A program made the position numbers and the translations under genes. Below, one piece after another: positions 37,872 through 49,765 of a stretch of DNA of 64,000 nucleotides. The stretch covers positions 264,806-328,805 of the forward strand of contig VWZP01005668.1 of assembly GCA_013396995.1 (NCBI GenBank), given 5' to 3'. This DNA is from Dicaeum eximium (taxonomy: Eukaryota > Chordata > Aves > Passeriformes > Dicaeidae). How positions within the stretch are numbered: position 1 is the stretch's first letter; every line of letters begins with the position of its first letter. Below the pieces are notes generated by a model. It had not been told where the DNA came from, searched no databases, and saw only the letters and a list, made by a program, of their open reading frames with translations.

Positions 37872-37959
37872 AATCATAGAATCATAGAATCATAGAATCA
37901 TAGAATCATAGAATCATGGAATCATAGAATCATGGAATCATAAAATCATAGAATCAGAG
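37872..37959 (-). repeat. CR1 terminal octamer array, 11 units
   Basis: Eleven consecutive 8-base units. Most are AATCATAG, with AATCATGG twice, AATCATAA once, and a last decayed AATCAGAG. In CR1 this tail is used when the element is copied into the genome. Eleven units is long for such tails, suggesting microsatellite growth after insertion. Confidence 0.95.
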
Positions 37960-38270
37960 TGTGAGCTGGAAAGGACTTTTAAAGGTCATCTAGTTTGCTG
38001 TAAGGTCTCCCTGGAGTCTTTCTTCTCCAGGCTGAGCAACACCAACTCTCTCAGCCTTTTTTCACAGAAGAGCTGCTCCAGCCCTCTGATCATTTTTGCA
38101 GTCCTACACTGGACTTGCTGCAGTGGGACCATGCATTTCCTGTGCTGAAGAATTCAGAGCTGTCTTACAGTTGTGGTATCCCAAGAGCAGAGGGGCAGAA
38201 TCACCTCTCTTGACTGACTGGTCAAGCTTCCTGTGATGCAGCCTAGGATACAGTTGGATGTAATCATACC

Positions 38271-38760
38271 TTACTGGCTCATATCCAGCCTTTTATGCAC
38301 CAGCACCTCCAAGTTCCTTCTCAGCAGGGCTGCTCTCAATCCCTTCATCCCCCAGCCTGTCAGAGATTTGCTCTGACCCACGTGCAGGAGCTTACACTTC
38401 ACCTTGTTGAACATCATGAGGTTCACATGGGCCCACTCCTTGAGCTTGTCCAAGTCCCACTGGATGGCATCCCATCCTTCTGGTGTGTCAACTGCATCAC
38501 TCAGGTTGGTGCTTTTGAGGAATGGATTGAGAGTGCACTCGATCCCTCTTGTCATTGACAAGGACATTAAAGAACACTGGTCCCAGTACAGACCCCCGAG
38601 GGACACCATTTGTCACTGGGACACGGAGCCACATCCAGCAAATTCCTCATCCACTGAAGAAATCACCCATCAAATTAATCTCTTTCATTTAGAAAGGATA
38701 TGATGGGGGACCATGTCAAAGCCCTTAGAGAAATCCAGGTGGTACAGGAATTGTTGTGTT
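38271..38760 (-). pseudogene. Broken CR1 reverse transcriptase (ORF2) remnant
   Basis: Two minus-strand frames hold pieces of the CR1 reverse transcriptase. The upstream piece (ending in the frame at 38685-38870) has LDFSKGFDMVPHHIL, corresponding to the common 'LDFSKAFDTV.H.IL' palm motif with its first catalytic Asp. The downstream piece (38271-38609) has DTPEGWDAIQWDLDKLKEWA and NLMMFNKVKCKLLHVG, the usual region after the catalytic box. Where the F-A-D-D box should stand, the frame reads F-L-K-S, so the Asp pair is lost. A frame change separates the pieces. This is an inactive transposon remnant, not a host gene. Confidence 0.9.
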
Positions 38761-38765
38761 GCTTC

Positions 38766-41700
38766 ATAGATACTATTAGTCCACATTAAGTATTTTGCTG
38801 TCAGCAGAACTATTGCCTGATAGAGAGTCTGTATAAAGTGCAAATCTCTTGATTCAGAATGGTCTTGCAAGCTTAGATCTGCAAACTATGAAATGAGTTC
38901 ACATTCACTGAGAAAAATGAAGCCACAGAGACACAAATAAATGTCGGCACTGCTGATGAAAGCAGTTATTTTTGTGATGTGACTGTTCAGCTTCAGATAT
39001 TTTCTTTTTTTCCTCCCTGTTACTGAAAGGGAAGCCATTAAGTATTAAATAGAAAAACTTCTTAGGCTTACTAGATTTTTTCTAACATTTCTCAGTTCTT
39101 TCTGAAGCATTCATATGTTAAGGATATTGCAATGATTTTTGCATGCAGCCAAACTTTTACTGAGAAGAAACCTTAGATGGCGGCACTGTTTACATGAGCT
39201 GTCAGTTTTGTATTGCAGACTTTTATGATGTGGTGTTTATGCACTCAGATCCTTCTCCCATAGAGAGATTTACATGCTGCAGCCCCTTTCCATCTATTTT
39301 TAAGACTTACCAAAGGTTGTTAACAATTCTGAGGACTCCTATCAGAGACACTCTCGGTCTGTTTTTCTTTAACTATTGTTATATGTCTTTATTTTAAACT
39401 TAGTAATGACGAAAATAAAAATCTTTCTGAAACTGAAAATTTGCCCACATTTTGTGGTTGAGCCTTGTCCAAAATAAATGTGATGAAAACTGTGAGGAAA
39501 AAAGAGATATATTTTCCAAATACATTTTTCTCCAAACGTGAGGAGTATATTTAGTACTTGTAGGTTTGCAGTGCAGAGCACTGATCAGTTCTGTACCACA
39601 GGAACATGTCCTGCTGGCATTGTATCCTGAGCATCACAGCATTAAGGATGATATATTGTAGGTGCCTGCTTTCTCACATACCCCTGCCTCATCACATGAA
39701 ATTAGAGCTTGAATACAGTATCTAGAGCACCAATTTTCAGGATATTAGGACTACTTGACTCTAGGCATCTAACACAGGAAGATTCAGAGCATCAAAAGTA
39801 AGCTCTTCCTCTGTGTCACCCTGTAGAGGTGCTAATACTTTTCCTTTTCCTTCACAAGAAAGTGTGAAGAGTAACTACCTAGCTGTCAAATAAGGCTAAT
39901 AATATGTATCATCTCTGGGGAAAAAAAAAATATGATCTGGGGTAAGTGGCTAGTCCTTCAGTTTAAGATTAAGAATGAGGAGAGCAAGAAGATAAAGTGC
40001 TTTATGCAAATTGAAGAGTGCCTCTCAGCCCTCTCCAGAGACATTTTTCAAATTCCTTCCCACACCAGATAACATCACTGAGTAACACAGTGGCTCAGAC
40101 CTGGGGATGAGGTGGATGCCATGGTAACAATACCAGGTGAGTGAGGCTTTTAATAAAAATTTTCATAGAATCTGGATCACAGATTCTCTGATTCTCTATG
40201 AGGGGAGTTTAGATCATGATTTTTACTTGGGTTCTACAGAATTGCAGTGTATGTGTACACCAATACACAATTGGTGTAAATTAGTAATTGTCTGACATGC
40301 CATCTCTCTATTTGTGTTTTAATTTTACTTGGTTTACACTTGTGGTTTGGCTTGGTCAGGAGGCAAGTTTGGTTAGATGATAGTGTGTGGCACTTTATGC
40401 TGTCCTGACAGATGCTGTATCACCATCCTGCTATTAATGCAAGAAACACAGTGTAGCATTAACTGCATGGACAATCTAAAGCATGGACAAATGAGGTTTG
40501 TGCACTGGCAGACACTGGAGCCTTTCAAGAAAGAGCACTGGGAAGATTTTAGGGCATTACTTACTGGAGGCAAAAGGCTCTGTGATACTCAGCAGGTTTT
40601 TGTTTGGCTCAGGGCACTACCTTAGCAGCCCAATAAAGTTCTGGGGTACAAAGGATGCCCATACATGCATGCACATGACCTGCTTCCCTTGGATTTGTCT
40701 TTCTCTCCCTCCTGTTTAATTCTGCAAACGTGAGGAAATTTTTTAGCAAGATGCACAAGCATCTGTTTAGCTATGCAGCTTTTTTCCTCTTAGTTAGCAT
40801 CTCTGAGATTCTGTAATTACACTTCTGGGTAAAATAGCCTGTCATGATAACTTATGCATGGAATGCTATATTTAAAGTAGTGGGCCTCATTCTTCTTGGA
40901 TTTACACACAAAGCAGAGGTAGGGCCTGATGGAGGATAGTAAATTAGAGGAAATTTGATCTTCCTCTGAGAGAAATAGTTGAAGTTCATCAACTCAGTAA
41001 AAAACTGACCAACTTCTAGAGAAAAAAAAACAGCAAGGGAAGATTCCTTCTTCTAGTAGAATATGGAGACTGGATATTTCCATGCTTATTCTGTAAGATA
41101 TGCACTTCCTTTTAGGCCAGCCAGTCTTTCGTTCAGGTTGTGCCATTCTGCTTAGTCCATTATGAAACAGTCTGGTTAGAACCAATACCTGCCCATAATA
41201 TGCTAGTTTTCTAGAAACACCGTCAGAGAAATTAAACAAAAACAAAGAGGTAAGGGAAGAAACAAATGTAAAAGAAGTTCAAATTATGTAAAACAAAACT
41301 ATGAACCTGAAAAATAAACCATGAAAAAGAACTGTATTAGAACTGTAGCTATGCCTATGAAATTGGAGAAAATCATGACTGAGAACTTATCCAGTTCTTC
41401 CTGAATAAGGTTCTGCAGCTGAAACTGGATCTGGCCCTCCTTCACTTTTTCTGGGGTCTGTGGTGTGGCATTTCTGATTAAAATTATTAAGCGTACAGTT
41501 GGTTGTTCAAGGGAGTTTAAATCTTGGCAAACTAAGTTCTTGGAGCCTTTCTATTTGCATGTAATTATTTGAGGATCTTATAATGGATTTCGTTAGAAAC
41601 AGTTCATTATTCATAAGTGTCTTTACAAACGAGTGTTAAATAGTTACATCTGCAAATTTGCAGATTCTGCCTCATGGTCATATCATACAGATGTGATAGC

Positions 41701-44700
41701 TTTCATCAGTGAAATTCAACCAGCTGTTGGAAGTGTATTTAATCTCAGCTTCAAGAATTGTTTTGTTCTTGCTCCTTTGTTTTTCTTTGCATTTCATAGC
41801 TTTAGATATAATTTTCTAATCATGGTGTTTCATATCCTACTTTCAACAGTACACACAATATGTGAAATATAATTTCTGGACCTATCTAGTCACTTTGTGG
41901 CTAACCACAGCCTTTTCCCATTGTCATTAAATCTTCAGTGTGGATGAAGAAGCATCAGGAATCACTGCTGTTGCTGCAATATTGCACATGTTGCTTCACA
42001 AACAACTGATTCCTCCAGAAGCACTTGTCATGAGTGTATGAATCCATCAGGTTGCTCAGACAGAAAGATCTAGCAAGTGTAGGCTGGGATGGAATGAACA
42101 GTAATTAAAACCTGCTGGTGGCAAATTCATACTCTTCCCCTACTTTGGTAAGCTTCCAAGATTAAAGGTGAAACACAGCAATAAATGCTCATTAGTTGGA
42201 ACCATTATGCAAATTTTCTGGCACCCCTTTCAGATGGTCTCTCCACATCCATCTATCTGGGCTTTTGTCTCCTTTTTCCTGGTTGTCCTTAGTTCCTTTC
42301 CTTCTCTTCCCATCTTTCATTCATCTTTCTTTCCATTCTTGAATTTCCTTCTATTATTCCTTGCTTATTGTATACTTCAGAATTGTCAGAAAGAGGGCCA
42401 GAACCAAGCATTCTTAAAGAAAGCTATTCAGACTGATCTAAACCATGTAAACTCAGTTTGGTGTGTAAAATCCAATGAAGAAATTATACAGACTGGCAGA
42501 GCAGAAAAAAGACACCATAAAAAATGTAATTAAACAAATCATGGAATTGAGACCTTCACACTTCACCTCATTTTCCCTCTGATTTGATTGTGTGAGAATA
42601 TTTTCTGTGGTATTACTCTCTGTTTTGTCCCATTTTAGAAATGTCAAAACACTGTGATTTCCTTAAGGAAAATGTTTTTCTACTCCCTAACTTCCCATTT
42701 TATGACATAATGGAACTAAATTATTGAATATACATACAGTTATCAGTTCTATCATATTCAATTTATGTGGTTTGCTGAAGTAAAAACTTTAACTTTTACA
42801 CAGTAAAATGCTCCATACAGTCTTCTTTATAAAGTGAAAATCAAACCATTTTAAAATGAGAAATAATGAATCAGTTTTAGAAAACTTGATTATTTGATTT
42901 CTGGGTACTTGGTGAAATGTAACCTGTTTGTTTTTTAAAATAAAATTTTAAAAAAATTAAAAATTCTAAAAAGAGTACTCAGAAACTCTTTTAAAAAAGC
43001 TCAACCAAATAAACCAGAAGAGAAGTTTTATGGGCAAATCCCAAAGTTGTCGAAGGTAATTTATTTTGTTGCTTCTTTTATATCAGATATAGGGATCCAT
43101 AGGCATTTTGTTGTACATGTAATGACAACTTCCTAAACAAATATTATAATTTCCTTTCTTTCCAAAGAAGAATCGGATAAAGTCATACTACCTCACTGGA
43201 GCAGCACACTCTAGTTTTAATTGACTGTCCATTGAAGACTTGAGAATATTTTCGGTAATTTAAAGATATTTCAAGACCTACTGAAAATATTATCTCATAC
43301 TTCATGTAACAGTGTTTTGCTTTTAACTTTGCAAATGAAGATGAGAAATTTTCATAAAAATTAAGAAAATTAGATCCAGTGTAATGAACATCTATAAGCT
43401 GTCTTCAGTCAGATAGCTTTATGCCACCAAATCCAATAGGGTTACCCACACAGCTAATGTGCAAAGCTGTGCTTTCAGTGTGAAACCAGACAGAGGAATA
43501 CTTTAATTGTCTGTTGCTATATTAATGTCTCAAAGAACACTCAATAATTACAGTGGTTCTCTTCTTCTTGGTAATTATCCTTACTCTCATGGTCTATTCT
43601 ACAGATTGCCTGTGATGCCTCTCCTTAAAGATGTCTTAGCCAGAGGGTACAAAAACACTAATGATGGTTTTTATCTTGTACTATATCACTGAAATAAATA
43701 TTTGCAGGTGGATGTTGCAATCATTACTTTTTCAAGCTTAATGAAGACAGTTCAAAATGAATTTCATTATTGAATTCTGCTTTGAAATCACTTTGTAATT
43801 TTTCACAGCATATTGGAAAGGTTTATTGTTTTGACTTGAAGATTGAAGAAATCTATTTGGATTTATGGAAATTAGAATAACATGCAGTTCACATTTAGCA
43901 CATAAGAATATGTTGTGTGAAAATTGGGAGGCCTGCTGGTTTAATAAGGCAGTTTATATAAACAAAGATGTTACTTTTTATTGTGCTGCAGCAAGAGTCT
44001 GTGATACAAGAATAGATAAGGAAATATAAACTATTTACAAAGTTTCAGTTTTCTGACTTCCATCATTATTTTAGGAAAAAAGTGATAGAATGGTTATGAA
44101 TTTGTATTCCTGGTCCTTCCAAAAAAGGATGCATATTGTTTTGATGCATAAATTTCCATGTCTCTTTTCTCCTTTCTTTTTCCCCCAAATATATATATTA
44201 TTACTGAAAGATTTTCTTTTATTCTTAGAATATCTTTCACTTCCCAGATCACCAAATGGGCATCTTTTTATTTTTTCCTGATGACGCAACCACTCTAGTC
44301 CAGCTTCCCAGGTATTGAGCCCCTTCTGCTCTACTGTTAGAATTATTGTACTTTTAAGCCCAAATTTTGTGAAGTCTTATGCCCTTCTGTGAAAGTTTGG
44401 ATGCGCTTTCTCATTCTGAGCAATTGATTTTTTTACTGTCCCCCTCGTGGTTTGAGCAGTTCTTTTATCCAGAAGCAAAATCAGTGAGGCTGATTTTCAC
44501 TGGGATGAAGACTCTCCATTCTTTCACTATGAATTAGTATATGGCCCTGCTTTGCAAAGATGTAACATCTTTTAATTTTGCACTTTAAGAATCTGTTTGC
44601 TTTTAATGGTGCTAAGCAAAATACGTAAAGCAGTGCAAGTTGTGTATTTTTCCAGTCAAAGGTTTACAAAACTGTATGTGCAAATAGAAAAACAGGAAGA

Positions 44701-47700
44701 ACATAAGCCTAATTTTTTTTAAATTCCTTTAATCACGTCAGAGCCCTGAGTATGGAATATTCATTGACTGCACTAGGAGTGTATCCATCAAATACAAATT
44801 ATTATAAAGCCTCTGTGCTTTCTTGCAGAAATAAAACCTTGCCCTTTCCTTATAATGGAAAATTACTCATATTGGGAGATAAAGAATATTTAATAATTAC
44901 GGAAAATCCATTATTTCATTTCAGCATCAAAAAATATTTTTTTAGAATGGCCTGAGATTTATTTTTCACAAAATGTTATTAAAGGTTGCTGTGGCCTATA
45001 AAAAAATCCTGTGCAGACTAAACTCATATGTCAAAACTTGTTTCTGTGGTCTTAGTAGTGTCAGTAAAAATATAAAGGTTAAACTCTTCACCTTTCATAG
45101 CACAGATTATCCCTGTTTGGCTGGGATTTTCCTGTTCACTGTGAACTCTTATGTTAAATGCTCCTGTTTTACAGGTGGACTGCTATAAAATGCTTATCAG
45201 GTTTGATACCTTTAATCAACTTTCACATGCCAAAATAAATCAGAACTTTTGGTAGTCTTGTGTATTGTTTCATTAAGGAAGTGTAATATTCATTCACCCT
45301 GAGGCAACCATCTAAAATCAGTTGAATTAATCACACCTCTCCAGGGCTGTAGGGGCATCAAATGTAGCTCTGATGCTGCACATTTGGGCAGATAAAGCCA
45401 CTGCAGGAAATATTTTTTTAGGAATTATTTTTGCAGGGGATAAGGCCAGTGCCAAAATGAAGTCTTATGTCCAGGAAGAGTGGAGTGTGACCATGGTGGC
45501 ATGGCACTAGATTTGAGGTTTGCATTTTCTACGCACAATTAATAATAGTGAATTCAGTACTCTGTAGTGGGATGCAATTTGGGGGATATAGGAAAGTTAA
45601 CGAAGCCAGAATTTGGTCTATACTGACATTAGCATACACAGAGCAACAGACAGTTCATTGCTCTTATTATTAATAAGGAATTGAAATTTATCTTAAATAA
45701 AAATTAAGCCAAAATGAAAAATCTAAGATGGCTCAAAATGCAAATTATGATTCAGCAGCTTTGTTTTAATAGTCTCCTGAACTGAAATGTGTGATAGTTT
45801 AATGATATATTTTATAGTAGTGTTAGTATAAATTTCTCTTGTGACAAAGGAAAATTTGTTTTGAAATTCACTTGCATACAAGCAGGATGTCACGGTGTTA
45901 CTAAAGACTAATTTTGGAAATAATTTATTCACATCAGTGCTAGTAGAAGTCAGACTGTGTTACATTAAAATTCTGCAAAAGGTAAAAATTCAGTGCCATG
46001 TATGCTTTGTTCTCAAACCCTGCTACAAGTATACTTGAAGAACCAGTAAAACCATGCAAGGTGAAATGCTTGCATGAGAAAATTCTTCTATGTGCTACAC
46101 TTAAGGATATTTTGGTAATCAGTAAAGGACAGAGATGATTGATAGCAACATCTTCTCATTTTTTTCTTTCCTGTGATAGAATAGTTATTTCTATAATTAG
46201 TTATATACTGCCTGAACATGACCTTGCACTTTTTCAAAGCCATGAATGGAAACCAGGGAAGTATCGTCCACAGTAATTAAGTTCTCGCCTCCTATTGTAG
46301 CACCTTTTCTAGCATATATAAAACAACCCTTCTTACATATGTGGTGTGAGCCTTACAAGGCACCACTGCACTCCAGGGCAGAAGATGAAGAAACAAATAC
46401 TCAGTGTCATATTGTGTAACATTATATAAAGCATTCATATGCTATAAAAATAAAGTGAAATTAATCCATTGTAACCTGATTCAGGAATTACTTCCATAAT
46501 CCGGAAAGAGCAATGAGATTTTACAATTACAGACTGCTTTCTCTTGTAAATAAAGAAACTAAAGAATTACTCACAAATACTGAAAAAATCTGGGTTTGCT
46601 GTTATTATTAACCATAACTGAGTGAATTTTGGTTCAATAACTGTTCTTGTCTATGAATAGGAACTGCAGCTGTTTATTCCAATGCTTATGTTTCTAAAGT
46701 CACAAAAGCCAAAACTTTTCCTCTTACTGGAACTTTTTGGAATGTAGGTGTCTGGATTTCATGCATCAGACATTTCTTCTGCTTATCTTTTACTAATGTT
46801 AGTTTAAAAAAATGTGGTAGATGCCAATGAAGTAACCAGAAGCCAATATCTGTATGACTGTAGATCTGAATGTCTCAGGCCAGACATTCATTACCCCCTA
46901 GGACAGAGCTGCTATGAATTTAGCCATGATTCCTGAATCAAAGGAGGCTGAAAACCAAGTAAGACCTGCTAGTCATATACATTTCTGGTGCAACTCAAAA
47001 TCTTTTTGTTCCACAAGTGATATTTACCTTGTTATAATTGCTTCTCAGTAATTGCTAAACTACATTAAAGTGGGTGCAAAGTACTTGCAAGGGGTTGTTT
47101 GTTTTTTTTTTTGTATTCTTATTAATTTTTTAAGAATTGTTTTCAATAAAGGGAGCTTCCTTAGAACATTCTTGCAGAGTCTCTCACACTGCTAATGCAG
47201 GGAATGAGTTAGTAGGTGGCCCTTGCCATTCCCATGTCTCAGCCTCCAGGAAAGCCCCACATCCTGTGTAAGTCAGAGTATGAACTATTGCAACTCCTAA
47301 AGCTGTTCTTACCTGAGTGCTGTTCAGGTTTCCTTTGATGCCTTGAGAGGCTACCTAGAACAGAGGCTAGACAGTGTAAAAGGAATAAAGTAGCTATTTA
47401 TTAAAAAGGCCTTCAAAGGATACACCTTGGGCTTTGCCTTTAGGAAAAAAAACATGTATTTGTTTCTCATTTCAGTGCCTACATATGCCACAGGATCCTC
47501 AAAATGCCTCTTGTAGGTTGTGTCTGGTGAGGTCAAGCCATAAAAGTACAAAACTAAATGAAGAGATCAAATAAATGCAATGTCCCAGTTCAAGAGCATA
47601 CAAGTAGCTCCCTGACTTCGGCTCACAAATGTTGCTTGATAAATTTTTAAAGCACTCTTGCTTGGGTGCTGGCTTTTCTAGAAAATTAAGTATTAAGAGC

Positions 47701-48570
47701 TTGTGAATCCTCTTATCCTGGTGCCTCCATTTTCTGTGCTGTGGTCAGTGAGATCTCCCAAATGAAAGCTATAGATTAAAACCTCTGAGGTTATAAGAGG
47801 AGTGTTGCCATTTTGCCCAATTTGTCAACACCTGAGTTTGCAGCACCTTGCCAAATTACAGACATACACTATCAAATATTTATGAAAACATGGCAGATAC
47901 AAATGCCTGAGATATCAGCTGAGATCCTCTTTTTGTCTGTTTTCACTTCTCTTTCCACTTTCTTCACAATATTGTGTATTACTCTTCCAAAAATACTGAT
48001 CAAAAAAAGACTGGTGGTTTTTTGGTTTTTTTTCCCCTGCATCTCTGCTATGTGTATGCTGGCTGCATTTGCAAGTTTTTTATCTTCTGGGCATTTTCTT
48101 GGCTTATTTTCATTTTGACAATGTATGGAACTGTGTGTTTTGTTTTTGCTGTGCTACTGCTTTGAACTCTCTCTGCCTTACTGCCGCAGGTTTTTTGTTT
48201 TGCATTCCTTTAGTATTTTGGATACCATCTCATGCAATTCTTTTGTCATTTGTTATAAGCTTCATTTTATTAGACAATTTCTTTTGCTTGGAAAATGTTA
48301 GTTTGCTTTTTCAAGAATTGATTCTAAGAATTCTGACTACCCTTTTTATTCTTACTGATCCAAATCGTAACCTCCTTTTTTATTAGGAATTTATCTAGCC
48401 TTTGCAAATTGCAAGATTGTATTTTTTTTAATTCAGATGAGATTCCATGTGTGGTATCATATACCACATCAGTTGCAAATTCTTCTTTGGCCTTCTTTGT
48501 TTCTCAGAACCAGCAGTTAGGGGACATCAGGCTCTTCTGATGTCCTCCCTTTCCGCTGAGGATGACTGCT
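38766..48570. other. Unique non-coding DNA, nearly 10 kb, no gene seen
   Basis: Long repeat-poor stretch with no exon, RNA gene or clear transposon recognised. Hydrophobic open frames at 42168-42533 and 47813-48386 arise from T/C-rich sequence. Low-complexity A/T tracts occur at 42928-42975 and 47094-47140, and small hairpins at 40164-40200 and 48450-48468. The lack of repeats over such a length is itself compatible with a regulatory or intronic region under some constraint. Confidence 0.6.
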
Positions 48571-49765
48571 TCACAGAATCTCAGAATATCCTGAGTTGGA
48601 AGGGAGGCACCAGAACCATGGATGTCCAAGTCCTGGCCCTGCACAGGACAGCCCTAAGGTTTACATCATGGCCCTGAGAGCATTTTTTGAATGCTTCTTG
48701 AATTCAGGCAGGCTTGGTGCTGTGACCCCTGTCTGAACATCTCTGGGTGAATAACCTTTGCCTAATATCCTAAACCTCTCCTGACACAGCTTGACCATTT
48801 CCTTGGTTGCTGTCACCACACAGAGAAATCAGTGCCTGCCCTTCTGGTTCCCCTTGTGAGGAAGCTGAAGACCACACTGAGGTCTCCCCTCAGAGTCCTT
48901 TTCTCCAGGCTGTACAGATAAAGTCCCCCTCAGGCACTCCTCATATTCCCCTCCAGATCCTTGACCATCCTTATTCCCCTCCTTTGGACACTCTGTAATA
49001 GCTGAATGTCTTTTTTATATTGTGGTGCCCAGAACTGCCCCCAGCACTCGAGGTGAGGCCACCCCAGTGCAGAGCAGTGCCTGGTGCCCCCAGGACAGGG
49101 TTGGCTCTCCTGGCTGCCAGGGCACTGCTGGCTCATGTCCAACTTGACATCAACCACTTCACTGCTGCTCTCCAGCCTGTCATGCCCCAGTCTATACACA
49201 CAGCCAGGATTGCCCCGTGCCAGGTGCAGAATCAGGCACTTGCTCTTGTTAAACCTCATATGGTTGGTGATTGCCCATCTCTGCTTTGTCCAGGTGTCTC
49301 TGCAGAGCCTCTCTGCTCTGGGGACAGTCACTCGCTCCTCCTTATTTTCTGTCCTCTGCAAACTTAGCATCCCTTCCAGTCCTGCATCCAAGTTTTTAAT
49401 GAAGATGTTGAAGAGCACAGGGCAGAGCCCTGTGGAGGCCCTTTACTGACAGGTCCCCAGTCTGATGTCCCCCCATTCACTATAATTCTTTGTGCCTGAC
49501 CCATGAGCCAGTTGCTCACCCATCCCATGATGTGTTTATTCAGCTCTGTGCTGCAATTTTTTTCCAGAAGGATGCTGTGAGAGACGGTACTGAAGGTTTT
49601 ACTGCAATCCTAAAAGATTACATCAACTGGCTCCTCTTGATAACTAGGGGGGTTATCTTGTCATAAAAGGAAATCTGATTTGACAAGCAGGACTTGCTGG
49701 CTGTGACCAATGCAACTAAAGAGACTGTTTTGGTCACATCTGTGTTACTGTTGTCTTCCAAATTC
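48571..49765 (-). mobile_element. CR1 LINE, 5'-truncated, minus strand, well preserved
   Basis: It begins TCACAGAATCTCAGAATATC, a CR1-type end without the long octamer tail. It continues with reverse complements of the 3' UTR ('tcctggccctgcacaggacagcccta', 'gcaggcttggtgctgtgacccctg') and of ORF2 ('cctttggacactctgtaatagctgaatgtc', 'ctggctgccagggcactgctggctcatgtcc', 'gccagttgctcacccatcccatgatgtg', 'aagattacatcaactggctcctcttg'). About 1.2 kb of similarity makes this the best-preserved CR1 here. It is GC-richer than its surroundings. The 5' break near 49745-49765 is approximate. Confidence 0.95.
48930..49430 (-). pseudogene. Broken CR1 reverse transcriptase (ORF2) remnant
   Basis: A 162-codon minus-strand frame. 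It starts with LFNIFIKNLDAGLEGMLS, the CR1 region just before the catalytic box. It continues with WAITNHMRFNKSKCLILHLA, NPGCVYRLG, LDMSQQCPGSQE and FWAPQYKKDIQLLQSVQRR, all ordinary CR1 C-terminal phrases. At the catalytic site the DNA would read F-A-E-D only in another frame: the open frame reads S-L-Q-R-T instead, so a frameshift lies before the box and its first Asp is changed as well. A further frame change follows around NHMRF. The frame is long because the copy is fairly young, not because it is a host gene. Confidence 0.92.

Larger units (their letters stand above)
37872..38765 (-). mobile_element. CR1 LINE, 5'-truncated, minus strand, with octamer tail
   Basis: The low-coordinate end is an 11-unit AATCATAG array (37872-37959), which on the minus strand is the ATTCTATG-type octamer tail that ends CR1. 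Then follow reverse complements of the 3' UTR ('tcttctccaggctgagcaac', 'agctgctccagccctctgatcat') and of the end of the reverse-transcriptase ORF2 (to about 38765). The element is broken off in the reverse-transcriptase fingers/palm region. It carries frameshifts and could not move by itself. It has the longest octamer tail in the window. Confidence 0.95.

Noticed and set aside
37872..37959. Regular short repeats as a CRISPR-like array
   Set aside because: Units are adjacent 8-mers without spacers and are followed by CR1 sequence, so it is the LINE tail.
40164..40200. CATAGAATCT...GATTCTCTATG as another CR1 tail
   Set aside because: Only a short imperfect hairpin; the flanks have no CR1 3' region on either side.
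42168..42533. Hydrophobic open frame as a membrane protein
   Set aside because: The hydrophobic stretch comes from T/C-rich DNA; no start context, splice structure or family match.
47813..48386. Overlapping hydrophobic frames in three phases
   Set aside because: T-rich sequence gives Phe/Leu-rich translations in every frame; no family recognised.
48450..48468. TGTGGTAT-cat-ATACCACA hairpin as a regulatory site
   Set aside because: Eight-base arms are expected by chance in a window of this size; RUNX-like words alone are not evidence.
48930..49418. 162-codon minus-strand frame as a host gene
   Set aside because: Its protein words are CR1 reverse-transcriptase C-terminus with frame changes, so it is transposon debris.
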